A stretch of DNA of 64,000 bases from Pegea sp. RAD2-039. Its lineage: Eukaryota; Chordata; Thaliacea; Salpida; Salpidae. Where the stretch lies: positions 248,001 through 312,000 of the forward strand of contig JAQGEQ010000351.1 of assembly GCA_034620365.1 (NCBI GenBank), written 5' to 3'. Shown here piece after piece: positions 37,596 to 49,274 of this stretch (position 1 is the stretch's first letter; each line of letters begins with the position of its first letter). Under the pieces are notes generated by a model, which did not search any database, had not been told where the DNA came from, and saw only the letters and a program-made list of their open reading frames with translations. The translations under genes and the position numbers were made by a program.

Positions 37596-38706
37596 TTAGG
37601 GGTTTCGCGACTCGAATTGTGATTGAGCCGCTGCAGTTGCCGCAGTCTTTGCAGCAGACTGTACTCCCGGATTCTTCATGACTCCAGTCGCAAATTCTTG
37701 TTGAGCTTTCTCGAAGCTAGCCCCAGTTGTTCGGTACAAAGTATGAACCTGCAACAAAGATGAAATGAGAAAGAGTTTGACGAAGGTGAGACTTACTCTT
37801 TTGAGGAGAATCACTGATACAGTTGCCATGACAGTAAAGAGAACAGCTTGTAAAAACATGATGACATTTACTCCAGCGTTATACTTCTTGCTTTGACTAA
37901 TAGCTTCAATCCAACCAACAGCACCTATAGAAGGTCCAACTGCCATCAAAATTGACCAACAAGCCTAAAAACATTTTGTGTAAAAAGTTGCAAGTAGAAA
38001 TGATACAAAAACAAACCTGGAAAAACATGACGAAAAAAAAGAAGAAAAAATTAAAGGAGCTATCACTTCTAAAAGCTTTGTAAGCTGGCCGATACCAACA
38101 TAAGGAACAAGGTGTAAACAAAACCCACCAGAGAATAGAAAGCCCAAAAAGCTGTCCAGATGTGTTGTTGGAATCCTTAGTAGGGGATGCAAACACTACT
38201 AGTGAAACTATCATGTTAGTGAACAAGATGCAGCTGTAATATATCCATAAATAATATAACATTTTGACAATTCGTTGAAACTCGATTGGAATATCCACAG
38301 AAAAGTCTTGATAGAAACAGGGAGAGATTGGAAACCAACTAGGTAGTGGAGGCCAATTATTCTGTTTTGGTGTAAAGTTTCCAGATGATAACTGTTGTTC
38401 ACGACGTTGTAGCTCTTCTGCTTTACGTTCCAACTCTTCCTGTCTTCTAAGGAGCTCTTCATGTCCTGGAATAACAGGAGCAGGTTCTGGAGCAAATGAT
38501 TTTTCAGTTGTAGCACCATAGTCAGCTTCAAATGGTGGTGGGTCTGTTGGTTGCATCATTGAAGACTGGTTTGGTTGTATAGCTCCAGCACTACTTTCTG
38601 AAAAAGGATTATAATCTTCTAAGGAAGCATTATTTGCATTTGAAGCTTGTGTCACTGATCCATCTTTGAATGGGTCAGCAAAGGGATTTGTATCAGCACC
38701 TTCCAT
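37596..38706 (-). CDS. secretory carrier-associated membrane protein
   Basis: Three minus-strand exons (38706-38017, 37964-37797, 37748-37596) give 336 residues; human SCAMP1 has 338. The N-terminus has two NPF motifs (TNPFADPF, YNPFSESS) that bind EH-domain endocytic proteins. A Glu/Arg coiled coil (about residues 83-108: EELLRRQEELERKAEELQRR) follows. Then come WPPLPSWFPISPCFYQDF and four membrane spans. The E peptide CWYRPAYKAFRSD between TM2 and TM3 is the family hallmark. The tail (FEKAQQEFATGV) is short. It acts in post-Golgi and endosomal vesicle recycling. An acceptor-like TTTTATTCAG lies 44 nt before the ATG. Confidence 0.96.
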
Positions 38707-38719
38707 ATTTCAAATCATT

Positions 38720-40715
38720 CATAAATTCATAACACTAAGCTCACTGAATAAAATCTGCAAACTTTTTATGTGGATTAGTTAACAATTCATCCTTTAAAAT
38801 TAAAATCAGATTAATATACAAATTCTATCCAAGTTAGTAACAGAAGTAAAAATATATTTTTGACTAAAGGACTTCACAACTAAATCACATAAAAATATCT
38901 TTTATGAATTAGAATAATGACAACATATACTTAGCAAAATCTATTTACAGAATTTTATAAAGATTAGATTGTTCGAATAACAAAACTCTTAAAGTATTTA
39001 AACAAAGCATTGAAAGTATTGAAACATTAAATTAAAAAGTGGTGCAACAAAATTATTTTATAAGAGTATTAAATATACAATTTAGATATAATTAAAAAGC
39101 TTACTAAAATAAAATACTTTCTGAAAATAACAAAAACACTTTAATAACAAAAATTAAAATATGTTTGAACACAAGAACATGTTGAAGTAAAAAGTTTGAT
39201 GAAAATACAGATAAATACAAATATTTATGGTAGCTTAAAAAATGAAGTTAAATAATATAAACAAAGTCATAAAAATAAACTTGAAAAAGGCATAAGCAAA
39301 ATAAATAACATCAACCAACTAAATAAATGACAACCTATCATGGTTCAATATTGAAATAAGAATATATATTCTAAAACAATCATTCAATCTAAGAAAGTGA
39401 AAGCTAGTGTTCAGATAATACGTTTATATAAAAAATATTCAAAATAACTGAATAAATTAAAATTTTATCTAATCAAGAAACTTAAGAAATAAATTCTATA
39501 AAAAAATCTCAGTTCGTTAAATTATTCACTAAATGGGTGTGTCGTTCTTTCATCATTAATTTGAGTAGAAATTTATAAAGAAAAACAAATAGAAAGTAGA
39601 AATATTAAAAATTTTGTCAAATAGATAAAACGGTAAAAATATTCCGCAAATATAGCTTAAAGAATTATCTAAAAATGACGTACATCAAAAATAGTCTCAT
39701 AGCAGCAGAAAAAGTTATTCAGTCGTAGCTTGTAAACAAATATTTCAAATCTGTTTAAAGTGGATAAAAAAGGTACCAAAAAATAACGATTAAACTTTAC
39801 CTCTAAATATATGCCACGCAACAAAATATAAAAGCTCTGCTTGCTCAAACTAAGTCAACCCCTTAATTGTAAAAGTTCATAAAAAGCTCGCGAAAATCAG
39901 ATTACAAAACAATGGTATGCTGTAATCAGAATATGTCTGTATTTAAAAAAAATTCAAATTTACAAAAACTCTTCAACAAGTTTTTAAATATGCTGTTATT
40001 GTAAAATTTCAAAATCGAAATATTATTTGTAAGTGTTTGACATCAATAAAAAGATTATTTTACAGTTTGATAGCACGTTATTAATTATTCTGATACCTTT
40101 TAGCTACTAAACTTTTTATCTTAATCCTTGTCTAACAGTTTGACAGAGATTTTTGTTGTTTAAAAATTGAAAACTTGATAAAAATGCTTATTTATTTGCT
40201 AGTTTATATGACAATGTATAAACTTACCGTGTTATTTCTTGTTTAAAGCAGTTTAGTAACTCTGCTTATTTTATTAAAACAAAGAATAAATACAACACAA
40301 AAGCTTAAAATATTAAACAATATTTAATTTTTGGTGCGTGTCCTAATTGTTTTTTCAACCCTAGACAGCTTCATTTAAGAGCGTGAAAATGTTGTATATA
40401 TGAGAGCACAAGTATTACTTTTGCTAATTTTAAGCTCACAATTCATTATTTAATTATTATCATAGTGATATTAGTCAAATTTAAGTCATGATTATGTATT
40501 TAAATTTGATAATATTTGTTAATAAAAGTGCGTAAAAAATACTTCTTCTGAAGCTATTCAACAATTATCGATTAAATCAGCTTGTAACCGTTAAAAAGCA
40601 TTCGGCTAAAATTATCAAATTTGTTTATTTCTATCTTTTAATCGATTATTTTGATTTTCTTATTTTTTCAACATTTTAAATAAAGACCAATTTGGGCGAC
40701 ACTTCTTTTATTTTT
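38720..40715. other. AT-rich intergenic, no gene recognised
   Basis: Upstream of SCAMP (minus) and downstream of the secreted Cys-repeat gene (minus). I see no supported ORF, RNA gene or repeat. Confidence 0.4.
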
Positions 40716-40721
40716 ATTTTT

Positions 40722-41672
40722 TCACATGAGACTCTCGCCGATAATTGATGTCAAATCACTCACAGATCCAAATTTTATCTTTGAATCTTCTTCACTCCAT
40801 CCGGCATAATCTTCATCCCAAGAATTTGTATCCCAATCATAATCTTTCAATCCATCTTGTTCAATCGCTGGAGCGCAATCAGTAGCAGATGGAGTTTCTT
40901 GGATAATTGTGGTGGTCGTGATTGGATCATCAACCTCAAGTGAGCTTCCGGTCTCTTCAACTTTTTCGCTTTCGGGACTTTCAATTTCAATCACAAACTC
41001 TATTTCGCTGTTATGCGTAGCGTTATCAACTTCTGATGCATTCTGGCAGAAACTCTGCGCGAAGAACATGTAACCATGACTACAAACGAGACCCTCAACG
41101 CACTCCCCAATTTCATCGCCACAAGTTTGCCCCATGACGCGCGAAGCAAATTGTTGCTCTGTGACACAAGAGCCGCTCGAAGTTGGCACTGCCCCATGAT
41201 CAAGTGGATCGACTTCATGGCGACATCGCAGTCCCACGTCACAAGCTCCGACTCGCGTTCCGCATGTTTGTCCGTATTGACGTGATGTCATGGCTTCGTG
41301 TGGGACACAGACACCAACTTGAGCAATGGGGCTTGGATGCTGACAGGCAAAGCCCTCAGCACAGGTTCCTTTCCAGTGTCCACACTGTTCACCCAGGTCT
41401 AACAAACACGATGGACACACTTCACTAGTGACGTCATCGTCAGTGACGCCCAATGGACACGAGTCAACGTTGGAACAATTTGTTGTCCATTTTTCCGTTA
41501 TTTTGTCGAACTTCAACGATTCAACGTGAATACTGTCGTCATAAAGACTTGAACAAAGGCTTGCTATGAGGTCTAGAAGCCCCAAGCCACCAATAGGGGC
41601 TGGTAACAAGGGAGCTGACCAACAGTTAGAGGCGGTCAGTACAATCAAAAATACTATTGATAAATTTCTCAT
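40722..41672 (-). CDS. secreted protein with three Cys-rich repeats and acidic tail
   Basis: One exon, 316 residues. A signal peptide (MRNLSIVFLIVLTASNCWS) is followed by an N-terminal region and then three related modules: GEQCGHWKGTCAEGFACQH, GQTCGTRVGACDVGLRCRH and GQTCGDEIGECVEGLVCSH. Each is followed by a further G-x-C or equivalent Cys. The pattern G-x-x-CG...C-x-x-G-x-x-C resembles the N-terminal Cys motif of IGF-binding and related growth-factor-binding proteins, but this is weak similarity. A Ser/Thr/Glu-rich, strongly acidic tail (DYDWDTNSWDEDYAGWSEED) follows. It is probably extracellular and may bind a growth factor or matrix component. An acceptor-like TTTCTTCCAG lies 9 nt before the ATG. 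A TGACGTCA encodes DDVTS. Confidence 0.8.
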   Translation of the reverse strand: MRNLSIVFLIVLTASNCWSAPLLPAPIGGLGLLDLIASLCSSLYDDSIHVESLKFDKITEKWTTNCSNVDSCPLGVTDDDVTSEVCPSCLLDLGEQCGHWKGTCAEGFACQHPSPIAQVGVCVPHEAMTSRQYGQTCGTRVGACDVGLRCRHEVDPLDHGAVPTSSGSCVTEQQFASRVMGQTCGDEIGECVEGLVCSHGYMFFAQSFCQNASEVDNATHNSEIEFVIEIESPESEKVEETGSSLEVDDPITTTTIIQETPSATDCAPAIEQDGLKDYDWDTNSWDEDYAGWSEEDSKIKFGSVSDLTSIIGESLM

Positions 41673-41689
41673 TTTATTTTTCTGGAAGA

Positions 41690-42850
41690 AATATTTTAAA
41701 AATTTAATTCAAAAATAAGATTATGAGGAAAAAATATTTGCTTTTTGCTTGCTATCTACTGTTTGTTTTTATTCCTCCTGAAAATTGTATTTTTCTATTT
41801 TTTCCTAATGTCCTCACAAAAAAGCTCAATTAACTGTCTCTCTAGCAAGCTTTGATATCAAATGAAACTAACATTTTGTGTAAAGGCAATTAACTCCGAT
41901 GCAAACATTTTAAATCAATAAATAACCAGAGAAAATATCTCTTGATTAGAATCCTACTGAACTTGACACAGTTTCAAGAGGCCCTTATTGAGGAGACAAA
42001 CAAAGAGACTGCTATAAGATGTATTTCATATTTTGAAAACTTTTATTGACTTGTTTTCGAAAATGACCGCATACAGCAATCAAACGTTAGTTTTCAGTCA
42101 TCACAATGTGAAACAACTTTTAAATCAATAATATTTATCTTTCGAAATGTTTAGTTTTAGACTTCAGTGAATGTGAATTGAAAACCTCAACAAACTAGCT
42201 GAGAAGTTTAATCAATTCATATTAAACAAATTTCATTCGTTTAAAAAGTTTTATAAAATAGGTTTTAAACTCAAAAAAACTAACAACTCGTAAAAACTGC
42301 TCGAGAAAGGCAAACAGATAAACAGAAATACATTTTTAATAAATTAATGAAGAAGCTAATGAATTATTCAAAACTATTTTTGACGTAAATGCTTCAAGTT
42401 TATGAGAGGTAAATATCAAACATAAATCTTTCAAAGTAAATTTAATGCTGGATAAATAATTGGAAAATAAAAATATTAGACTGCTCAAGATTTATATTTA
42501 TAAATTAATTTATATAAAAGTTACGGATGTTTGAGACGAAGTTGTTTGTAGTTCATTTTTTATTTCTGAGTAAAATTGATAATAAGAGCTTTATAAACGG
42601 CTGGGCTCACCAAATACAAATTTGAAGAATGAAGGTGATACAATCAATAAAATGATTTGAAAAAACATTTTCATGAAATGGGTTGCTTGTTAGTATAAAC
42701 AGCTAGAAAGCGTTGTTGAGATGATTGTTGAGTTGTTACCTGGAAGACCTCATCAGTTGTAATTTCAGATCATTTGTAGAAATTAGCATTTTCAAGAAAG
42801 CAAAAAATAGAAAATATATTTTAAAAATTTTACAATATAAATAGTAGTAT
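41690..42850. other. AT-rich intergenic, no gene recognised
   Basis: Between two minus-strand genes. No supported feature. Confidence 0.4.
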
Positions 42851-42857
42851 TAAGAAA

Positions 42858-44159
42858 TTAATCTTTCTTTTTATCTTTAGAAGTTGTTAAGAAAGGAAAT
42901 TGATTCAGAGGTAATAATCCAGTGTATATGAGAGTTCCTGTTAGCACACAGCAAGCTCCAAACCATTGAGAAGGTGCAAAGTGGTTGCCGAAGTATACAA
43001 CAGAAATGACAAGCGAAGCAAACTTCCTCAAAGTCACCAACAAAGTTACAGTTAGAGAAGAGAGCTCCGCTGATAACTTAAAGACACAGCGAATACAGAT
43101 ATACTGCGTGACAAGGTTTGCTGACAAATAGTACCACATAATAGGAAGTTGAAAACCTAGTAAAGAGTATGTCGAGGTCTGATTGAACAAGATGATGTTC
43201 TTTAGTATACTTGGCGCCAACAAGGTGAAGATTGGTAAAGGTATAATATGCTGAAAGTTACATTTTATGATTTTTAGTGATTGAAAAGTAAACTTACGTT
43301 ATAGAAAGCTGCTTCTCGGGTGTGTTTGCCATGAGTTGAGAAGACAGTTTCTTGATAAACTCCTAAACGAGCAGAAGTGACCAAGGAGAAAATCATGAAG
43401 CAGATACCGAGCAACATCATCAAAGACACTTTCATATCTTCATCTGAGTTTTTCTGACAGGTAGTTGAAGAGTTTTTTGTTGGTGATAAGAAACTGTGAG
43501 ACTTACAGATGTAAAAGTACAAATGCAAATACCAATTGAAACCAAGACGACAGAAAATGTTTTGGACTTCTCATAAGTTTTACCAAGTACTAAATAACCC
43601 ATCAACATGTTTGCCACAAGAGAACCCTATCAAAAAGGTGTATGACTAAAATATTATGCTACTAAGAGACACTTACTGATTTGAAGATCATATGAAGAGG
43701 CATAGGAATATTACTACTCAATGCCATCATGTTTGTGATGGTTGATGAGAAAAATAACAAAATCATCCAGAAATAATTCCTAAGAAAAAGTATTTTTTAA
43801 ATCTATTTCATAAAGAGTGATGAAACCAGAAACAAATTATTCTTATTTCAAAATCTTAAACCAAAAACCTTATAATACTCACTGTAATGGTATTTTTCGA
43901 GGTGTCTTAAAAAACTTGCTATAAAATATTAGTCCTTCAGTTGCAATAAAAGTAAATTGAAAAAAAGAAATTGTACTTCCAGCGCTTGGTACTAATCTAA
44001 AAAATAACTTCTTGCATAAGAATACTAATAAAGACTATACAGATTTATTTAAAGATGACTTTCAATGACATACTTCATCATATGCTCCAAAGACACCACA
44101 TTCAAACAACAAGATAAAAATAATAAAAAGACAACAAGATAAGTTGATAAGCCGGCCAT
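42858..44159 (-). CDS. SLC35B4: nucleotide-sugar transporter SLC35B4 (UDP-xylose/UDP-GlcNAc type)
   Basis: Six minus-strand exons (44159-44074, 43996-43883, 43779-43677, 43626-43507, 43453-43298, 43250-42858) give 323 residues; the human protein has 331. A hydrophobic N-terminus (MAGLSTYLVVFLLFLSCCLN) begins about ten predicted membrane spans. Family-specific blocks include SSNIPMPLHMIFKSGSLVAN, SIGICICTF, SARLGVYQETVF, GKHTREAAFYN, LPIMWYYL and SLTVTLLVTLRKFASL. The tail TTSKDKKKD is a di-lysine-like Golgi/ER retrieval signal. It exchanges UDP-xylose and UDP-GlcNAc for UMP across the Golgi or ER membrane. An acceptor-like TTTTATTTTCAG lies 8 nt before the ATG with no visible upstream exon. 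Confidence 0.97.
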
Positions 44160-44169
44160 TAGAAATCTG

Positions 44170-46490
44170 AAAATAAAATTCAGGAAAACATCAATTACAA
44201 CCAAGATAATAAAATCATTTTATTAAATTATTATAAAAAAGATAAAACTTTAATTTATCCAAATTTTAGGTAGAGAAATTGATAAAATTATCAATAAATC
44301 AAACTTATAATAAACCCACCTTTAGATGACTGAACAGAAACTAAATTGTAATTTTAACAAGAAATAAAAATTAAGTTGTTTGATTTTTATCTAAGCTAAA
44401 TATGAAAAAATATATTTTTAATAAATAAGCTATGTAATGATTTGTTATATAAAAGATAAAACTGAATTTCTATTAATAATGTTGCTGATAAAGTCGTCTC
44501 ATCATAAAAACAAAGTTAGCTGTTACAATTTTGTGCTGATTTCAAGTTTTATTCTTGAATTTGTAAAAACAAAACATGAAATTTAAAAATATTTGAAAAT
44601 CCATTAAAAAAAATACATCTAAATATAAAACTTATGAAATATATTACAAAGTATTTCAGTAAATATTCAAATTATATTTCGAATATGAAATAAGATTTAA
44701 TATATAAAAGTTTTACTTAAAAGATATCATTTAATTAACTAATTAGGTGAAACTGGAAATTCTAAGCATTTTTAACACAATAACATAACATAATCTGCTT
44801 GTTTTTAACATATTAAAAAATAACTGCCAGAAAAATATGAAAGAAACTTTCTACTGCAAGCAATTTATTAAAGGAAGAAAAACAAAATCTTGTGAATTTG
44901 TGGTTTTTGCAATTTGAGATACAAACGTAAATACAAAAGTACGTTGCATTACTAAAAAAGTAGTTAAAATCTTTGCCAAATGAACTACGAAAATAACGAA
45001 AAAGTATTTTTAATATGTTGTCATTTACAGATTTTTTCTCTACAAATTACCAACAAAATTTGAGCATAATATTTTATAAATATCATGTATATAAACATCA
45101 TGTAATTTTATAAAAATTATAACAAATTTTTAAAAATGATCAAAGGCAAAGAAGAAACTTTAAAAAATGATGTGCCGATTTATAGAAAAGTTACTTTTTT
45201 AAATAATCTATGCTATCTATTTGTTTTTAAACCAGTTGGATACAAAATAATTTGACAAAGTACCCAATAAAATATTTTAAAGTATTACAGCTTTTTTACT
45301 TATTTGAAAGCAAACAAATTTATTTATTTATTGGGTTCATGTTTTGTATAAAGAACGAAGATGCAATGATTTTAAAAAGCTAAACCTAACATCACAAAAT
45401 GTTGAAATTAAAGTAATTAGAATTGTTAACTTGTTTCAAAATAGTTACAAATAAAGTTAATATTAAACTTTATCGAGTCTTTCGTTTATCGCTTCTTTTG
45501 TCACAGAGTTTATAAATCGGACAAAAGTATGACGGGAATTTTTACTTTCGCAAATCATTCGCATCTATTTATAACTAAAATAATTCGATGAATTACAGAT
45601 AATAAATTGTTTTCCCTCTAAAGACTCTATTTCATTATATTTTAGGCATCATAGCCTAGTGGCTGTTTTGTTAGTTTTTGATGATTTTATTTAAAAAAAA
45701 AGTAATTCTTTTTAAGTATTTGAGACTTTACAAAATTGAAATAGTGTAGTATGTGAATTCAAAAATAAAGCTTAACTAGCAGAATAATAAAAAACGAATA
45801 AAACTTTTTAAAATAGATAAGCCTGTACACGACAGTGGGCCAGTTACCTGGACTTAAAGAAAAAATTATTAAAATCATTTCTTAGAAAATATTTTGCAGA
45901 TTTTAACATCTTAAGAAATGAAAAATTTGGATACTTTTGTTTAAAGATACAAACTTCATTTATCAAGCGATTTAGATTTATTCAAATTTAAATTCCTGTT
46001 ATTTTAACTACTATATAACTACTTATGAAGTACATAATTACAGTTTGTACATTATGTATTTATTGATCGTTTTTTGAATTTTACATTTCCCAAAATATTT
46101 TTTGATACAATTTTATTTCACTTGAATTAAAAATTATAAAGAAATTTTACCCTGAAAAAGTCTTCAATTACTACGACTAAAGTGAAATGATTACGATATT
46201 CATAAAACAATATTGATAGTGACGTCATACTAACCAAACCGAAGTTTTGTTTTTTAACTTTGAAAATTAACTTTTTGATTGAGATAGAAAGCGGTGAATT
46301 TACGAGTATAACAATTCATTCAAAAATATTGAAGACTTATTTCTATAATAAGTTTTTTAATCTTTGCAATATTTTATTGCACTTTTTAACAACGATTTGT
46401 GGAAATTTGTTGAGCTTTTATCTAATTTTAAATTAATAGAAGATTGAATCTGCCTAAAGCTTTATCAGTTTTGAAGCTTTTTATTATTAA
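44170..46490. other. long AT-rich intergenic region
   Basis: No gene recognised between divergent SLC35B4 and the repeat-protein gene. A lone TGACGTCA lies at 46220, about 280 bp before the repeat-protein ATG. Confidence 0.4.
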
Positions 46491-46499
46491 AAGCTAAAA

Positions 46500-49261
46500 A
46501 TGCAAAACTCTCGAAGTAGCGGTAACAAATCTTCAAAAGGCAAGAAGGGGTCGAAAAAACCAGTGGAGAAAGGAGAATGCTCAAATATAAACTGCCACAA
46601 AGTATTTAAACAAATTTTTAGATAGTTTTTAAATTTTATTTAAATTTTAGTTCTTTAAATAAACTTTAATCGTTTTATCATAAAATATAAAGCCTTCTTA
46701 TAACATTGATAATTTTATTATTTTTAAACACCTTGGCTGCTTTAAACATCGAATAAATATTTTTTGTTACGTGAACCCTACAGGAAAATATAAGTAAAGA
46801 CGAAGCATTTGCCATGCTAGCAGCCTATATGAAAGCGGTCAATCGATCCCTGGTTAAAAATATGAGTCGTTTGCAAAATGAGTTTAAGTTCAAATACTTA
46901 CTGCCTGTGAACGAGCTGAGAAAGATGATTTTAACTGCCTCGTCACGTGATCAAGAAAAGTGAGTTTAAAGTTGATATCCAAATCAGGATTTGAGCTTTT
47001 TTACCAAATTTCAGGTTGATCTACTTTATGGTGGAGAAATTGAAAAGTGGAAGCTCGCCGCTGGATATATTCAAAGAATTTCAGTGTCAGGTAGAACCAG
47101 GTAAAGAAGTTTCCAAAAATATTCCAAAAAGTCGTAACTCCGACTATTTACAGCGAGTGATGATGATGATGATGATGACTGCGGAATGAACAAGAAGTCA
47201 CTATTTGATAGTGGCAAGGATGATTCTGAAGGCTGGGAAACTATTTGTGATGAACTAGTTGAATATCAGGATATCAGTTCAGAAGAAATACCCTGCTGTA
47301 GTGCTAATGGTCTTGTCGATTCTGGTGGGCAGAAAAAGAAAAGAAGATTTCAAAAAGTAAAAGAAAAGAAAAAACGAGTTAAGAACACAAGAATTGGAAA
47401 TAAAATCAAAGTAGAACTGAAAAAGCAGCTTAGTAAGAAGAGGTTTGGAAAAAATCAAATAAATAAACGACTAAAGACTGAGATGAAGAGAAATTATAAT
47501 GTTGAAATGGTGGAAGATACAGGCGTTGAAATGGTGGAAGATACAGGCGTTGAAATGGTGGAAGATACAGGCGTTGAAATGGTGGAAGATACAGGCGTTG
47601 AAATGGTGGAAGATACAGGCGTTGAAATGGTGGAAGATACTAAAATTGAGATGAAGAAAGATGATGACGTTGAGATGATGAAAGATATTGAAACTGAGGT
47701 GAAGAGAAATACTGATATTGAAAATATTAAAGAAGATGTGAAGACTGACGCTAAAGAAGCGGACATAAAAAAAGATGCTCAGATTGATGAGTACAACAAG
47801 ATTAAAGAAGCTGGCGAGATTGAGATTAAGGAAGAAAATAAGATTGAGATTCAGGAAGAAAATAAGATTGAGATTCAGGAAGAAAATAAGATTGAGATTC
47901 AGGAAGATAATAAGATTGAGATTCAGGAAGGAAATAAGATTGAGATTCAGGAAGATAATAAGATTGAGATTCAGGAAGGAAATAAGATTGAGATTCAGGA
48001 AGGAAATAAGATTGAGATTCAGGAAGATAAAAAGATTGAGATTCAGGAAGAAAATAAGATTGAGATTCAGGAAGATAAAAAAATTGAGATTCAGGAAGAT
48101 AATAAGATTGAGAATCAGGAAGATAAAAAGATTGAGATTCAGGAAGATAATAAGATTGAGATTCAGGAAGATAAAAAGATTGAGATTCAGGAAGATAAAA
48201 AAATTGAGATTCAGGAAGATAATAAGATTGAGATTCAGGAAGATAATAAGATTGAGATTCAGGAAGATAATAAGATTGAGATTCAGGAAGATAAAAAGAT
48301 TGAGATTCAGGAAGATAATAAGATTGAGAATCAGGAAGATAATAAGATTGAGATTCAGGAAGATAATAAGATTGAGATTCAGGAAGATAATAAGATTGAG
48401 ATTCAGGAAGGAAATAAGATTGAGATTCAGGAAGATAAAAAAATTGAGATTCAGGAAGGAAATAAGATTGAGATTCTGGATGATAATAAGATTGAGATTC
48501 AGGAAGATAATAAGATTGAGAATCAGGAAGATAATAAGATTGAGAATCAGGAAGGAAATAAGATTGAGATTCAGGAAGATAAAAAGATTGAGATTCAGGA
48601 AGATAATAAGATTGAGATTCAGGAAGATAATAAGATTGAGATTCAGGAAGATAATAAGATTGAGATTCAGGAAGATAATAAGATTGAGATTCAGGAAGAT
48701 AAAAAAATTGAGATTCAGGAAGGAAATAAGATTGAGATTCTGAATGATAATAAGATTGAGACAAATAAAGATGCTAAGATTGAGATTAAGGATAATGATA
48801 AGATTAAGGTTGAAAAAGATACAAAAATGACGAAGCAACAAATTAATAACCAAAAAGAAGTTAAGAGGGAAATCGAGAGACGTAAAAGAGATTTGAAACG
48901 AAAAGTTAATGAGATTAAGCTGGGTAAAACTAAACGAAGGTGTTTGAGTGTTGATATAGCACTAGGAATTGATGTAAAGGAATTAGAGTTTGAGAGTGAG
49001 TCTTCTGAATCATCTGAAGAAGAAAGTGAAGAAGAAAGACGAAATATTTTTCAACACACCATTAGGGATCAGATCAGATATCGTAGAGAACGTACTGCTC
49101 AATATATTCTGCAACAAGCAAAGATGGTAGAAAAAGAAGGTTTGTTAGAAAATAATTACAATGAATTAACTCAACCGTCAAGACCTGATCGTAAAAGAGG
49201 CTCAGCTGAAGAGGAATCACCAAAAAGAAAAAAACGATTTGTTGGTTGCACTATTATGTAG
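46500..49261 (+). CDS. 8-residue-repeat protein with nuclear-type basic patch and CaaX box
   Basis: Four exons (46500-46601, 46784-46959, 47015-47100, 47154-49261) join in phase to 823 residues. The N-terminus is Ser/Lys-rich. A helical domain of about 85 residues follows (AFAMLAAYMKAVNRSL through SGSSPLDIFKEFQCQ), then an Asp run (SDDDDDDDCG) and a basic region. Next come six VEMVEDTG units and about 39 KIEIQEDN-type units, each 8 residues encoded by 24 bp. A basic segment, an acidic SESSESSEEESEEE patch and a C-terminus SPKRKKRFVGCTIM close the protein. CTIM fits a farnesylation CaaX box, and PKRKKR fits a nuclear localisation signal, a pairing known from lamins. The repeat should form a long charged helix or fibre. 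Function is unknown; a structural protein at the inner nuclear membrane or another membrane is inferred. I do not recognise a family. Confidence 0.9.
47504..47640 (+). repeat. 24-bp coding minisatellite encoding VEMVEDTG
   Basis: Six near-identical tandem 24-bp units GTTGAAATGGTGGAAGATAC plus AGGC. They keep the reading frame and add 8 residues each to the repeat protein. The units are almost identical at DNA level, so copy number is probably unstable. Confidence 0.95.
47827..48768 (+). repeat. 24-bp coding minisatellite encoding KIEIQEDN
   Basis: About 39 tandem units of 24 bp (AAGATTGAGATTCAGGAAGA plus TAAT, with variants). Changes cluster at the last two codons (EDN, EDK, EGN, EEN) with a few KIENQ and KIEIL units. 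The unit length is a multiple of three and lacks stops in other frames, so long spurious frames appear on both strands. Confidence 0.95.
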
Positions 49262-49274
49262 AGAAACCGAACCT

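Noticed and set aside
47471-48853. 460-codon minus-strand and other alternate-frame ORFs
   Set aside because: Artefacts of a stop-free 24-bp repeat; the plus frame joins cleanly to upstream exons and a CaaX end.
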